64,000 nucleotides of DNA from Paenibacillus polygoni (GTDB taxonomy: Bacteria; Bacillota; Bacilli; Paenibacillales; Paenibacillaceae). Positions within the stretch are counted from its first letter, which is position 1; the number at the start of each line of letters is the position of its first letter. The stretch lies in NCBI RefSeq assembly GCF_030263935.1, contig NZ_CP127162.1, forward strand, positions 4,492,001-4,556,000, written 5' to 3'. The notes beneath the pieces were generated by a model. It was not told the origin of the DNA. It did no database searches and saw nothing but the letters and a program-made list of their open reading frames with translations. The translations under genes and the position numbers were made by a program. Shown here piece after piece: positions 35,673 to 44,442 of the stretch.

Positions 35673-36875
35673 TTAAATGCCTGCCTGCGACTGCAAAGCT
35701 TCCACTTTGTCAACGCGTTCCCAAGGTACATCCAGATCGGTACGGCCAAAATGTCCGTAAGCAGCCGTTTGTTTGTAAATCGGACGACGCAGGTCTAACA
35801 TGCGAATGATGCCCGCTGGGCGAAGATCAAAGTTATTGCGAATGAGTTCTACAAGTTTTTCATCACTAACTTTACCAGTGCCGTATGTATCGACATTGAT
35901 CGATACTGGGTTTGCTACACCAATTGCGTAAGCAAGCTGAATTTCTACTTTGTCTGCAAGTCCAGCAGCTACAAGGTTTTTAGCCACATAACGTGCTGCA
36001 TAAGCTGCAGAACGGTCCACTTTTGTAGGATCCTTACCGGAAAAAGCACCGCCGCCATGACGAGCATAACCGCCATACGTATCTACAATAATTTTACGTC
36101 CTGTAAGACCTGCATCACCTTGAGGTCCACCAATAACGAAACGACCTGTTGGGTTGATGAAGTACTTGGTTTCATCGTCAAGCAGATTAGCTGGTACTAC
36201 AGGAAGAATAACCTTCTCTTTAATGTCAGCTTGAATTTGCTCAAGTGTGATTTCTTCCGCATGCTGTGTGGATACAACGATCGTATCTACACGAACAGGC
36301 TTGTCTCCATCATATTCTATAGTAACTTGTGTTTTACCATCTGGACGAAGGTATTCAAGCGTACCATTCTTACGTACTTCAGCCAAACGACGAGCGATTC
36401 GGTGAGACAAAGCAATCGGAAGCGGCATCAGTTCTTCCGTCTCGTTGGTTGCAAAACCAAACATGAGGCCTTGATCCCCTGCACCGATATTTTCAGTCTC
36501 TTTATCCATTTGATCTGGATCACGATTCTCAAGTGCTGCGTTAACGCCTTGCGCAATATCTTTCGATTGTTCGTTCAGAGATGTTAATACTGCAGACGTT
36601 TGATAGTCGAAACCATATTTTGCACGAGTATAGCCGATTTCTTTTACCGTATTACGTACAATTGCCGGAATATCGATATAATCAGCAGAGGAGCTGATTT
36701 CTCCGATGACAAGTACGAGTCCAGTAGCTACAGATACTTCACATGCAACACGCGCATTGGGATCAGCTTCAAGAAACGCATCAAGAACGGCGTCGGAAAT
36801 TTGGTCACAAATTTTATCTGGATGTCCTTCAGTTACGGACTCAGAAGTGAATAAGTGGCGCCCTTTAACAGACAT
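35673..36875 (-). CDS. metK: S-adenosylmethionine synthetase
   Basis: 400 residues from ATG 36875 (GGGAGG 11 bases upstream). The frame is open for 45 more codons upstream, but those encode the terminator hairpin of the leader. Hexapeptide GAGDQG (about 119-124), P-loop-like GGGAFSGKD (about 260-268), N-terminal [20 protein letters not shown] and C-terminal [15 protein letters not shown] are conserved. Makes SAM from methionine and ATP. Monocistronic with its own promoter; no S-box riboswitch was found in front. Confidence 0.97.
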   Translation of the reverse strand: MSVKGRHLFTSESVTEGHPDKICDQISDAVLDAFLEADPNARVACEVSVATGLVLVIGEISSSADYIDIPAIVRNTVKEIGYTRAKYGFDYQTSAVLTSLNEQSKDIAQGVNAALENRDPDQMDKETENIGAGDQGLMFGFATNETEELMPLPIALSHRIARRLAEVRKNGTLEYLRPDGKTQVTIEYDGDKPVRVDTIVVSTQHAEEITLEQIQADIKEKVILPVVPANLLDDETKYFINPTGRFVIGGPQGDAGLTGRKIIVDTYGGYARHGGGAFSGKDPTKVDRSAAYAARYVAKNLVAAGLADKVEIQLAYAIGVANPVSINVDTYGTGKVSDEKLVELIRNNFDLRPAGIIRMLDLRRPIYKQTAAYGHFGRTDLDVPWERVDKVEALQSQAGI

Positions 36876-36938
36876 AGTAGTTTCAACCTCCCACGTATAT
36901 GGATTTGTATGGTATAAGCCATCAATTCTATCCAATAC

Positions 36939-36971
36939 AAAAAATGAACCTTTCCCGAAACGGAAAAGGTT
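36939..36971 (-). promoter_or_regulatory. Intrinsic-terminator-like hairpin in the metK leader
   Basis: Eleven-base-pair minus-strand stem AACCTTTTCCG (36971-36961) / CGGGAAAGGTT (36957-36947) with TTT loop, followed by CATTTTTTG, between the probable promoter and metK. It could be a leader attenuator or a terminator for upstream transcripts. The region before it is too short for a SAM-I aptamer. Confidence 0.7.
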
Positions 36972-36981
36972 GCAATACATC

Positions 36982-37020
36982 CTCATACGACATATTAACG
37001 TATTTGTCAATCGGTGTCAA
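36982..37020 (-). promoter_or_regulatory. Sigma-A promoter(s) of metK
   Basis: Two minus-strand TTGACA boxes within a GATTGACA direct repeat (37015-37020 and 37005-37010). Each has a -10-like hexamer at 17 bases: TAATAT (36992-36997) and TATGAG (36982-36987). Confidence 0.65.
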
Positions 37021-37036
37021 TCAATGACAAACGTGA

Positions 37037-37099
37037 TCATTTCCACAATTTTTTAAAGAATTTCTGAACTTTTTTGGTGATTTTATTGAGTCTGCTCAT
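37037..37099 (-). CDS. Small ORF for a 20-residue cationic amphipathic peptide
   Basis: ATG 37099, with GAGGTG eight bases upstream, encodes MSRLNKITKKVQKFFKKLWK then TGA at 37037-37039. Eight basic residues, no acidic ones, and hydrophobic residues at 4, 7, 11, 14, 15, 18 and 19 give a clean amphipathic helix. It begins 13 bases after the SASP gene on the same strand and is probably on its transcript. It may be a membrane-binding peptide of the mother cell or forespore (SpoVM-like size and charge pattern, different sequence), or a toxin-like peptide. I do not recognise a family. Confidence 0.5.
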   Translation of the reverse strand: MSRLNKITKKVQKFFKKLWK

Positions 37100-37111
37100 G
37101 ATTTATTCACC

Positions 37112-37390
37112 TCACAGTTTGTGTCCGGCTGCATGTAGCTCCGCAGAACGAACCAATCGTTTTGTCATTTCTCCACCAATCGAGCCATTCTCGCGGGAAG
37201 TCAGATGTCCCCATCCGGAGTAAGTATGGCTGCTACCACCAATTGACCCCAGTTCATCGCCAAACTCTGCATTTAGATCTTTACCGGTGTATCCACCTAC
37301 TTGGATGCCGAACTCTGCGGCGATCTCATATTTCATCTGGTCCAACATCTGGCGGCTCTCCGGGACAAGCTTTTGATTATTTCTTGGCAT
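37112..37390 (-). CDS. Alpha/beta-type small acid-soluble spore protein
   Basis: 92-residue DNA-binding spore protein that holds DNA in A-like form in dormant spores and is degraded by Gpr at germination. It has the family core: helix LVPESRQMLDQMKYEIAAEFGI, with the EFGI region as Gpr cleavage site (about 25-29), and GSIGGEMTKRLVRSAE near the C-terminus. The Gly/Ser-rich middle (GDELGSIGGSSHTYSGWGHL) includes the conserved GxLTSR-type segment HLTSRENG. ATG 37390 has AGGAGGT upstream. A sigma-G-like promoter fits forespore expression. Confidence 0.93.
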   Translation of the reverse strand: MPRNNQKLVPESRQMLDQMKYEIAAEFGIQVGGYTGKDLNAEFGDELGSIGGSSHTYSGWGHLTSRENGSIGGEMTKRLVRSAELHAAGHKL

Positions 37391-37425
37391 AATATGATTG
37401 CACCTCCTGCTTATGATCTTGCAGG

Positions 37426-37454
37426 TATAGTGTCTGCAATTGGGATGAATATAG
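37426..37454 (-). promoter_or_regulatory. Sigma-G-like promoter of the SASP gene
   Basis: Minus-strand -35 CTATA (37450-37454; consensus GHATR, four of five), 17-base spacer, and -10 CACTATA (37426-37432; consensus CATWHTA, six of seven). About 36 bases before the start codon. Confidence 0.5.
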
Positions 37455-37626
37455 ACTGGTGAAGTATTGTTACTTTTGGGAAAATGAAGTGAATCGGTCT
37501 TTGAAGTATAAATCTACAGAGGGATACATATACGAATGCAAAAAAATCTCTTCCTATATATAAGGTGAAATTGGGAATGAATTATTGGGAATGGTTTTTC
37601 TAATGATGAGGAATGGTTTATGAAAA

Positions 37627-37668
37627 TAAAAAAATGTTTCGCTCCATATATAAAATGAAGCGAAACAT
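37627..37668 (-). terminator. Terminator of the 37.7 kb exported-protein gene
   Basis: Fourteen-base minus-strand stem ATGTTTCGCTTCAT/ATGGAGCGAAACAT (37668-37655 with 37647-37634, one G-U pair), seven-base loop, then seven T. The rest of the 37,391-37,722 gap holds only the SASP promoter and AT-rich sequence. Confidence 0.9.
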
Positions 37669-37722
37669 CGCATACTAATGATGATTAGGAAGAACATTCT
37701 TTTTATAAGTGCTGCTTGATTA

Positions 37723-38250
37723 CTACTGGAGCTTATAAGATCCGCGAACCATTACGGTCAGGTTATACTTATTCCCTTGCACAACTTCTATTCCACGACC
37801 TTCACGAGGGAAGGATAATAAGTGGTTATTCGTAATCGCTGTTCCATTACCAAGGTCTGCACCTTGAGTTAGATCTGCCACACCGTTGCTGTCTGTAGAG
37901 TAAATGACTGCTTTACCGCTACGGACAATAAACTCAGTACCTGCACCTGCAATCAGACGCTGTCCTGGTTTCACGACCACGATCTTGAGTTCATCTTCAG
38001 CACTTGTACTTGGTGTACTTGTACCTGGTGTGGAAGGAACGGAAGGAGTCGTACTTGTGCTTCCTCCGCTGCCTTGTCCTGCATTTTTAATGGCTTGATC
38101 TACATAACTCTTCGTAACGACAGGGTCATCGGCTGTACCTGGCTGGGACGGAACTGATGCGCCTTCAGCTGAGATATTCATAATTGAACCAATCCATATG
38201 CCTCCGCCTACGGCGATGGTTGCCATTCCTACTTTCCACATGCGTTTCAT
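37723..38250 (-). CDS. Exported protein of unknown function (VVTKSYVDQ motif)
   Basis: 175 residues from ATG 38250, with AAGGAGG nine bases upstream; the open frame to 38277 would contain that site. A positively charged N-terminus and hydrophobic segment (about 6-27, VGMATIAVGGGIWIGSI) form a signal peptide or anchor. Then comes the motif DPVVTKSYVDQAIK, which recurs in Paenibacillus surface proteins, a Ser/Thr/Pro/Gly linker (about 57-82), and a compact beta-rich C-terminal domain (85-175, IVVVKPGQRLIAGAGTEFIV). No enzyme signature. Own promoter and terminator. Confidence 0.75.
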   Translation of the reverse strand: MKRMWKVGMATIAVGGGIWIGSIMNISAEGASVPSQPGTADDPVVTKSYVDQAIKNAGQGSGGSTSTTPSVPSTPGTSTPSTSAEDELKIVVVKPGQRLIAGAGTEFIVRSGKAVIYSTDSNGVADLTQGADLGNGTAITNNHLLSFPREGRGIEVVQGNKYNLTVMVRGSYKLQ

Positions 38251-38298
38251 GATGTTCTTCCTCCTTAAATCTTTCATCCTTTTGTTTCTGTAACTCTA

Positions 38299-38327
38299 AT
38301 GATAGAGGGTATCAAGCTAGTTCACAA
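38299..38327 (-). promoter_or_regulatory. Sigma-A-like promoter of the 37.7 kb exported-protein gene
   Basis: Minus-strand -35 TTGTGA (38322-38327), 17-base spacer, and -10 TATCAT (38299-38304), about 49 bases before the start. Confidence 0.55.
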
Positions 38328-38398
38328 GAAAAAGTTACCAAATTAATATAATCCTTTGTATCGATCTTTATCTACAGTTGAAATTTGTTGTTTGTATA

Positions 38399-41251
38399 CT
38401 ATTCACCAGTAGGCAGTTCCACCGGAATTCGGTTTGGATTATAGTACATCGATTGACCTGCTATCTTATACTTTTCTCCTTGGAATAGATCATAGATCGA
38501 GATTTGATAGGTTCCTCCTCTGCGATCTTCGAATACACGATCATCAATAGCCCAAGAAAGCAGCTGATTTGTACCAATCTTAAGATCTGTTGCAGGTACT
38601 AGCTCCTTCGCGAACACACGCCCAGTCGCATCTGTAATTTCCACGACGAGCTTATGTTCACTTTCCGGCAGATCGTATGCATCATCTACAGTTAACGTAT
38701 AATACCACTCAACCGCAACACTGCTGCCGCCAGATAAATAAGCATCAAATGTGTGTGTTTTGATCTGATAAGGGTACAGTTCCACTTGTTCAATCTTCGT
38801 AAGCGCCGTGAGCTGTTCTGGTGCAATTTCAAGTGATGCTGCATTCACATAACCCGTAGGCTCTTCCTTGATGGCAGTCAGTTTATCTTCTGTTACACCT
38901 TCTCCGACAATCAGTCTCATATCTGAGACTGTGACACGTTTCGGGATTTTTGCCCACATGGTGACAATACTCTTATCTTCCGGACCTGCTGGATATTCAA
39001 TTTGTTTTACGTTTGTTTTAAAATAAAGCCCGCTTGAAGACTGATAATATCCGCTAAGCTGAGATAACTCCGTCTGACGGTTTTCTAGATTCGTCACTTC
39101 AAGCTCGGTATAAACAAGGTCCGTACTCGTACCTGGGTACACTACCGTTTTTCTGGTCTTCACTTCTGCTTTTTTACCAAGCGTAGTAAGGGTAAACTCT
39201 TTATTTTTTTCAATCTTAGGAACGTCAGGGATGGCCCCAATATTCGTCAGCTTTAGCCATTCAAAAGATTCTTCTCCTACCTTCTCTTCTAAAGATACTT
39301 GTAGCTGAGCAATATCTAAAGATGTCGGTACTTTCGTTAATAGATATAAATCTATTGACTGACCTGGACCGAGCAAGGATGCGGCTTGGCTCTTAATCAG
39401 CTTGGTACTTGTCATATCTTTCGCAGAATCCACCGTAAAGGCTCCCTGCAGTTCAGGAAGGCGCAGCGTTTTGACAGAAGTATTCTTCACGGTCAGCTTC
39501 GCAGACAAAAGGTCTCCGTCTGTCCATGGCAAACGTTGTATAGATGACCAGGTCACTCCATACGTGCCATTATCGCTTTTCACCGTTGTTTCCGATCCTA
39601 ATGTATTCTGCAATGAGGATGGTGTAGGTAAGATATAGACCCCTGCTGGGTAGCTAAAAGATGGTTCTTTTTTCTCCTGATCTTTAGGTACATTCATTTG
39701 CAGTTTGAGTGCACCCTGGGCAACGGCATAGGATACCGAGATATCCAGCTTAATTGTCTTCTCTTCATCCGGTTTCAGCGTCACGTTCTCAAGTGCTTTT
39801 GTCGTAATGGGATAAGATTTACCCGTTCCACTCAGCAATACGAACTCATACTTAGGTACCGTGATCGTCTGCTTCCCTGTATTTTGCAAATGAAAACGAA
39901 TGGATAGATCGTTCTTGTCATAACTTTGGTTCACTGTTGCTCCTTCAAGCGTAGTTTGCAGTTTTTGACCATCCACATCCACTTCCCTTGCCTTAAAGGG
40001 AGCCGTCGCAACAATCTTCGTTGTACTTGCTTTAGGCAGTTCTAATGTGGCTAGAGGCAGTACTGTCTTCGTCTCCCCTTCTTCCTCCACGAGCACTAAC
40101 TCTGCTCCTGTCAGTTTTACAGCAATAGGAATGGTTGCGTTCAGCTTTATCGTTTTGTTCTCCTGTGGCTGAATATTAAAAGGTGCCGCTTCGGTGCTTA
40201 CCGTTTCCGCTATAAGCGGATAATTACTTCCTCCTGCTGTTCTCAGCACCCATTTCGCCGTTGGATTCTCTAGCATTTTATAACCGACATTATGCAGATT
40301 TACCGTCACTTCGGCATAGTTATATTCATTCACGGGATGTACTGCTAGTTTGGTTACTTTGACTTTAACGGGGGTGTCACCTAGTCGAATAGATTTAGAC
40401 TTATTTACAGGTGTAGATAACGTATAGGATGCCGGTACATTAAACTGTCCCAGACTGCTTTCATAATTTGGCTTGCTGAAATCCCATTTCACAATTTGAA
40501 ATAAAAGATCGCTAACGTTCACGCTCTTTCCTACTTTTACAATATACGTCACATCAAGGGTAGAACCTGCGGCAACACTTTTCTTCTCCTTGTCACGTGT
40601 AATCAGGTTAGGGGAATAGAGCGTTCCGCCTTTTGTTTTCACTTTAGTCCAATAGTCGATAAGCATGAGATTCTTGCTGTCATTGTTCTGATAGGTGAGG
40701 GTATACGAGATGGTCTTGCCATCTTCTTGTGTGAGTACATTGAGGTCGGTTAATTTCACTACACTTTTCGAGGTTAATTTGACTGATTTTAGGCTAGACA
40801 GAGTATATAGGGTTTTGTTTGTTTGGGTGGTGGTGGAACTGGACTTTGCTTTTGCAGAGGTACTCGCTGACGTACTCTTTGATGTGCTGTTCCCCGTAGA
40901 TGCCATTTTTATTAGTGGATTAGCAGCATTAGCCGAAGAATTACCAATTAGTGACTGTGGATGAGTACCAGAGCCTGTATATATCAGAGTGGAAGGGTAT
41001 GGAGTATTAATGTTTGTTGTATTTTCTTCAGATGAGTGGACTATACTGGATGTGTTTTCATACGACTCAATTCCAATAGTCTGACTTGTCCCCATTAAAG
41101 AGGATGAAGAACTAGATGAAATATATTTCGCTTTTCCTTGGTCATTCGTGCTTGCACTTACTAGAGTACCTTGTCCAATTACAATAGCTGCAGAAGCAAT
41201 CCATAGTAACAATTTTTGATTTTGCTTTCGATTCAAGTCAGCAACCCCCAT
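38399..41251 (-). CDS. Large secreted protein with repeated Ig-like modules
   Basis: 950 residues, function unknown. Signal peptide is about 12-34 (LLLWIASAAIVIGQGTLVSA). A Ser/Thr/Asn-rich linker (about 40-150) contains a run of serines, followed by at least five related ~120-residue modules. Each has a strand of the type YTLTYQNNDSKN, AEVTVNLHNVGYK, IRFHLQNTGKQTI, AKLTVKNTSVKTL or TELEVTNLENRQ followed by an aromatic/Gly turn. No SLH, LPXTG or catalytic motif was seen. ATG 41251 follows AAGGT; TTG 41236 after GGGGG is an alternative start that would shorten the charged head by five residues. It lies just downstream of the S-layer gene's terminator. Confidence 0.78.
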   Translation of the reverse strand: MGVADLNRKQNQKLLLWIASAAIVIGQGTLVSASTNDQGKAKYISSSSSSSLMGTSQTIGIESYENTSSIVHSSEENTTNINTPYPSTLIYTGSGTHPQSLIGNSSANAANPLIKMASTGNSTSKSTSASTSAKAKSSSTTTQTNKTLYTLSSLKSVKLTSKSVVKLTDLNVLTQEDGKTISYTLTYQNNDSKNLMLIDYWTKVKTKGGTLYSPNLITRDKEKKSVAAGSTLDVTYIVKVGKSVNVSDLLFQIVKWDFSKPNYESSLGQFNVPASYTLSTPVNKSKSIRLGDTPVKVKVTKLAVHPVNEYNYAEVTVNLHNVGYKMLENPTAKWVLRTAGGSNYPLIAETVSTEAAPFNIQPQENKTIKLNATIPIAVKLTGAELVLVEEEGETKTVLPLATLELPKASTTKIVATAPFKAREVDVDGQKLQTTLEGATVNQSYDKNDLSIRFHLQNTGKQTITVPKYEFVLLSGTGKSYPITTKALENVTLKPDEEKTIKLDISVSYAVAQGALKLQMNVPKDQEKKEPSFSYPAGVYILPTPSSLQNTLGSETTVKSDNGTYGVTWSSIQRLPWTDGDLLSAKLTVKNTSVKTLRLPELQGAFTVDSAKDMTSTKLIKSQAASLLGPGQSIDLYLLTKVPTSLDIAQLQVSLEEKVGEESFEWLKLTNIGAIPDVPKIEKNKEFTLTTLGKKAEVKTRKTVVYPGTSTDLVYTELEVTNLENRQTELSQLSGYYQSSSGLYFKTNVKQIEYPAGPEDKSIVTMWAKIPKRVTVSDMRLIVGEGVTEDKLTAIKEEPTGYVNAASLEIAPEQLTALTKIEQVELYPYQIKTHTFDAYLSGGSSVAVEWYYTLTVDDAYDLPESEHKLVVEITDATGRVFAKELVPATDLKIGTNQLLSWAIDDRVFEDRRGGTYQISIYDLFQGEKYKIAGQSMYYNPNRIPVELPTGE

Positions 41252-41272
41252 TTATTACCTTATTTTGAAGTT

Positions 41273-41300
41273 ACTATATAGACGTATGTAATGGGGTAAA
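41273..41300 (-). promoter_or_regulatory. Possible promoter of the 950-residue secreted protein gene
   Basis: Minus-strand -35 TTTACC (41295-41300), 16-base spacer, and -10 TATAGT (41273-41278), between the terminator of the S-layer gene and the start codon. Confidence 0.5.
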
Positions 41301-41314
41301 AGTTTCTTAAAATA

Positions 41315-41349
41315 CAAAAACAGTGAAGACCTAAAAGGCCTTCACTGTT
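41315..41349 (-). terminator. Terminator of the S-layer gene
   Basis: Fourteen-base minus-strand stem AACAGTGAAGGCCT/AGGTCTTCACTGTT (41349-41336 with 41332-41319, one G-U pair), three-base loop, then a short T run. Confidence 0.88.
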
Positions 41350-41362
41350 AGAAAATTGATTA

Positions 41363-44299
41363 TTATTTGAATACTACAGATTTAGAGAAGGATTTTGCTG
41401 CATTTCCTTTTGCATCTTTAACTACTTTAGAATCTGCATTGCTTGCGTTCAACTCAACTGTAACAACAGAGTCAGTTGTCAATGCTTTGTCAGTAGTGAA
41501 AGTTACAACGAGATCTTTACCTTCAGCTTTGTATGCAACATTGCTTACAGTCACACCAGTAACAGCAGCGCTAACAACGTTAGTGCCTGATACAGCAGTG
41601 ATTGCTTCATCAAATGTTACTCTAGCTTCGTAAGAAGTACCTGATCCAGTAACTTTCAGTGGGTTTTCAGATACGATTGCTGGTGCAATTTTATCTGCAA
41701 GATTAATAGTAAGTTCACTATCTACTTTAACACCAAATTCAGTTGCAGAGTTTGGCACATCAGCTGTTACTACAAATGCATAATTCGCAGCATCAGCCGG
41801 AAGCACTTTATCGCCTCTCAATACGAAGTTGTATGCATCAGAATTTACACCATCATAAGATACTGCATAAGTGTCGCCTGTCACAGTATTTTTGATTGCA
41901 AAGTCGTTTGCATCAATGCTTGACAATTTCGCATCGAATTTAACAGTTATTTTATTATTGGAAACTGCATTAGCTTCAGTAGCTCGAACTGCAGAGTTTG
42001 GCTTAGCAGTTACATAACCAACATAACCATTGTTTTTGTAAGCAAAGTTTCCTGCTTTATCAGCTACAAGAGTTACACGAATTGCAGAACCTGAAGCATC
42101 TACAGTTTTCTTAGTGTTAGGTACAGTTACTTTAACTGTATCAGAAGTAATCAGATCTACAGTCGCATTGGTTGGAAGTGCTTCGTAAGTATCGGAAGAA
42201 GCAGTCCATTTAACATTGTATTTCGTTTTTTCTAATACACTACCGGAACCTTCAATAGCCATATCTTTGCTGTAAGTAAGATAGAAGCTTACATCACGTG
42301 CTCCATCAGTATTAGCAGTTCCCAATTCAACCCATGCTGATTTCAGTTCTGGAGTAGTTGTATCACCTACTTCAAAAGTACCAGAATAAGGGAGAATTGT
42401 GTTAGGAACATAAGCGTTATCTTGTACACCAGCAACTGCTAATGTATAAGTACCTTGTTTAAATGAGCTGGACAATGTAATTGTAGCTTCTGTCTTAGCA
42501 CTGTTCAATGCAATGTCTCTTACTGGATGTCCAGCAGAATCTAGACCATTACCAGACACAACTTTTCCGTCTTTATCTTTAATAGTGTAGTTTTCTTTGC
42601 TTGTTGCAAAGTTTACGGACTCACTATATTTAACTTTGAGTTCAACTTCACCGTTGTCTTTAACACTTGTAGTCAAAGATGCAACTTCTGGACGAGTAGT
42701 ATCCAAAGTAGGTGTGATTTTCACTTCACGAGTAGCACTGTTACCACTGTAATCAGTTGCTCCTTCAACTACAATTGTGTTCTCACTTACAGAAAGAGCG
42801 TTCTCTCTAGTGAACTCAACTGTAATTTTGTTACCAGAACGAGTCACTTGACCTGTTTTAGAAGAAACACCATTGTATACTTTACCAACTGATTTCAGTG
42901 GCTCGTTAAATTCGATTTCAACTTTTGTCAAGTCAGTGGATTTAGAAGTAACAACCGTTGGAGCTTCAGTATCAACTGCTACAGTGAATTCATTTTCGAC
43001 TGGAGTTACTACAAAGCCAGCGAAATCTCTAACACCATTCACAGTTAATTTGTGTTCTCCTGTTGCAAGTTCAGTAGTAATTACTACAGTTGTAGGGGAA
43101 GTATATTCTACAGATCCCGCAATAGATTTACCATCAATTTTGTAGTTCACTGTAGAAATTGCAGTTGCACGATCTACTGGCTCAGAGAACTCAACTTGGA
43201 ATGCTTTTGTTCCAAGACCTTTAACTTCATTCACTTTAGGGATAGTAACATCTACAGGAGTAAATGTAATCTCTTCAGAGAAAGTTTTAGATTTGTCAGA
43301 GTTTTTAACGCCGTCAACTTTAATTTTTACTGCTTTTTGGTTCTCCAATTTGTTAGTATCTGAGTAGTTTTCACCTTTCAGAGTAAGAACAACGGATTTT
43401 TTATCTGCAGAAAGTTCAGCTTTATCGATAGTTTTAGAGAAAGAGTAGTTTTTAGCGTTTTCTGCTGTTTCTTCATCCAAATCACCGTCAAAAGTAACAA
43501 CAACTTGTTTCAGGTTGCTAGCAGTTACGCTTTGCACTTTAGTAGCTGCAGTTACTACATAAGTTACTTTCTCAGTGAATTCTTTGTCTTTGTAAGTAAA
43601 TTTAACTTCAGTTTCTTTGTTAGCTTCAAGAGCTTTATCCAAAGTTACTTTTACAGTTTCATCGTCGCTCATTTTGAATTCTACAACTTTTCCACCTTCG
43701 GATACAGTGTAGGATGCAACTTGAAGGCTAAGCTCTTGATCAACTGCGTAAGCAGCGCCTACAAGAAGAGCACGATCAGCATTAGATTGGAAGTTAGCTT
43801 TCGCATCTACCAAACCAGCGTTGATTGCTGCTTGAACATAACCTTTAGCCCATGCAGTTGCAGAGTTGTTAGTTTCAGTTGGTACTTCAAGATCAAGCGC
43901 ACGTACAAGTACAGTTGCCATTTCTTGAACTGTTACAGGACCGGAAAGGTCAAAGATTTTCTTAGTTGTGTTTTTACCTTCCATGATACCCGCAGCGGAT
44001 ACAGCTTCTACGAAAGGAGCTGCCCAGTGTTTAGCACCGTAGTTTTTGTCTTTGAAAGAGTAAACGCCATTGATCTCTTTCAGACCCAGTGTTTTCGTAA
44101 TTACTTTCGCGAACTCAGCGCGAGTCATTTGTCTGTCAAGGTGTGCTTGACCATCTGGGAATCCAGAGAAGATACCTTTTTCTTTCAAATAACTGTATTG
44201 TGCATTTACATCAGTAAGACCTGCTTGACCGAATGCTACAGATGCAAACATTGAGAATGCCATTGCTGTAGACAAAGCCACGGATAAAATTTTCTTCAT
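41363..44299 (-). CDS. S-layer protein with N-terminal SLH domains and Ig-like repeats
   Basis: 978 residues from ATG 44299, with AGGAGGAG about 11 bases upstream. Signal peptide MKKILSVALSTAMAFSMFAS is cleaved near AFG-Q. Three SLH units cover about 25-190: the first keeps the TRAE motif (MTRAEFAKVITKTLGL), while the other two (VTVQEMATVLV; ADRALLVGAA) are degenerate. Seven or more Ig-like modules follow, each with a strand like VTFDGDLDE, VEFSEPVDR, IEFNEPLKS, VKYSESVNF, VKFDAKLSS or VTFDEAITA. It should form the main paracrystalline surface layer bound to pyruvylated wall polymer. A second in-frame start with its own ribosome site lies 30 codons upstream. Confidence 0.88.
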   Translation of the reverse strand: MKKILSVALSTAMAFSMFASVAFGQAGLTDVNAQYSYLKEKGIFSGFPDGQAHLDRQMTRAEFAKVITKTLGLKEINGVYSFKDKNYGAKHWAAPFVEAVSAAGIMEGKNTTKKIFDLSGPVTVQEMATVLVRALDLEVPTETNNSATAWAKGYVQAAINAGLVDAKANFQSNADRALLVGAAYAVDQELSLQVASYTVSEGGKVVEFKMSDDETVKVTLDKALEANKETEVKFTYKDKEFTEKVTYVVTAATKVQSVTASNLKQVVVTFDGDLDEETAENAKNYSFSKTIDKAELSADKKSVVLTLKGENYSDTNKLENQKAVKIKVDGVKNSDKSKTFSEEITFTPVDVTIPKVNEVKGLGTKAFQVEFSEPVDRATAISTVNYKIDGKSIAGSVEYTSPTTVVITTELATGEHKLTVNGVRDFAGFVVTPVENEFTVAVDTEAPTVVTSKSTDLTKVEIEFNEPLKSVGKVYNGVSSKTGQVTRSGNKITVEFTRENALSVSENTIVVEGATDYSGNSATREVKITPTLDTTRPEVASLTTSVKDNGEVELKVKYSESVNFATSKENYTIKDKDGKVVSGNGLDSAGHPVRDIALNSAKTEATITLSSSFKQGTYTLAVAGVQDNAYVPNTILPYSGTFEVGDTTTPELKSAWVELGTANTDGARDVSFYLTYSKDMAIEGSGSVLEKTKYNVKWTASSDTYEALPTNATVDLITSDTVKVTVPNTKKTVDASGSAIRVTLVADKAGNFAYKNNGYVGYVTAKPNSAVRATEANAVSNNKITVKFDAKLSSIDANDFAIKNTVTGDTYAVSYDGVNSDAYNFVLRGDKVLPADAANYAFVVTADVPNSATEFGVKVDSELTINLADKIAPAIVSENPLKVTGSGTSYEARVTFDEAITAVSGTNVVSAAVTGVTVSNVAYKAEGKDLVVTFTTDKALTTDSVVTVELNASNADSKVVKDAKGNAAKSFSKSVVFK

Positions 44300-44389
44300 A
44301 AACTTTTTTTCTCCTCCTCGAGAAATCATCACATGATTAGTATTTTTATAATTGCTGTTACTAGTAAATGGGTTGCCCGTGTTACTCAT
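44300..44389 (-). other. In-frame 30-codon extension with its own start in front of the S-layer gene
   Basis: ATG 44389 is preceded by AGGGGGGTG at about eight bases and continues in frame (MSNTGNPFTSNSNYK...) into the signal-peptide ATG 44299. Two tandem initiation sites in front of an S-layer gene recall the middle wall protein gene of Brevibacillus brevis 47. The extension could act as a translated leader or as an alternative pre-signal extension. Confidence 0.55.
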
Positions 44390-44442
44390 TTCGTTACACC
44401 CCCCTTCCCAGAGTTAGAGCAAGTAATGCATATAAAATGATG

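Noticed and set aside
35522..35749. 75-residue minus ORF overlapping the metK 3' end
   Set aside because: Out of frame with metK and spans its terminator hairpin.
36876..37110. SAM riboswitch upstream of metK
   Set aside because: No conserved SAM-I core (AGAGG...GGGACTGGCCC-like) is present and the promoter-to-hairpin distance is too short.
43505..44254. 249-residue plus-strand ORF opposite the S-layer gene
   Set aside because: Antisense shadow with low-complexity Phe/Ser/Tyr composition; the minus strand encodes clear SLH motifs.
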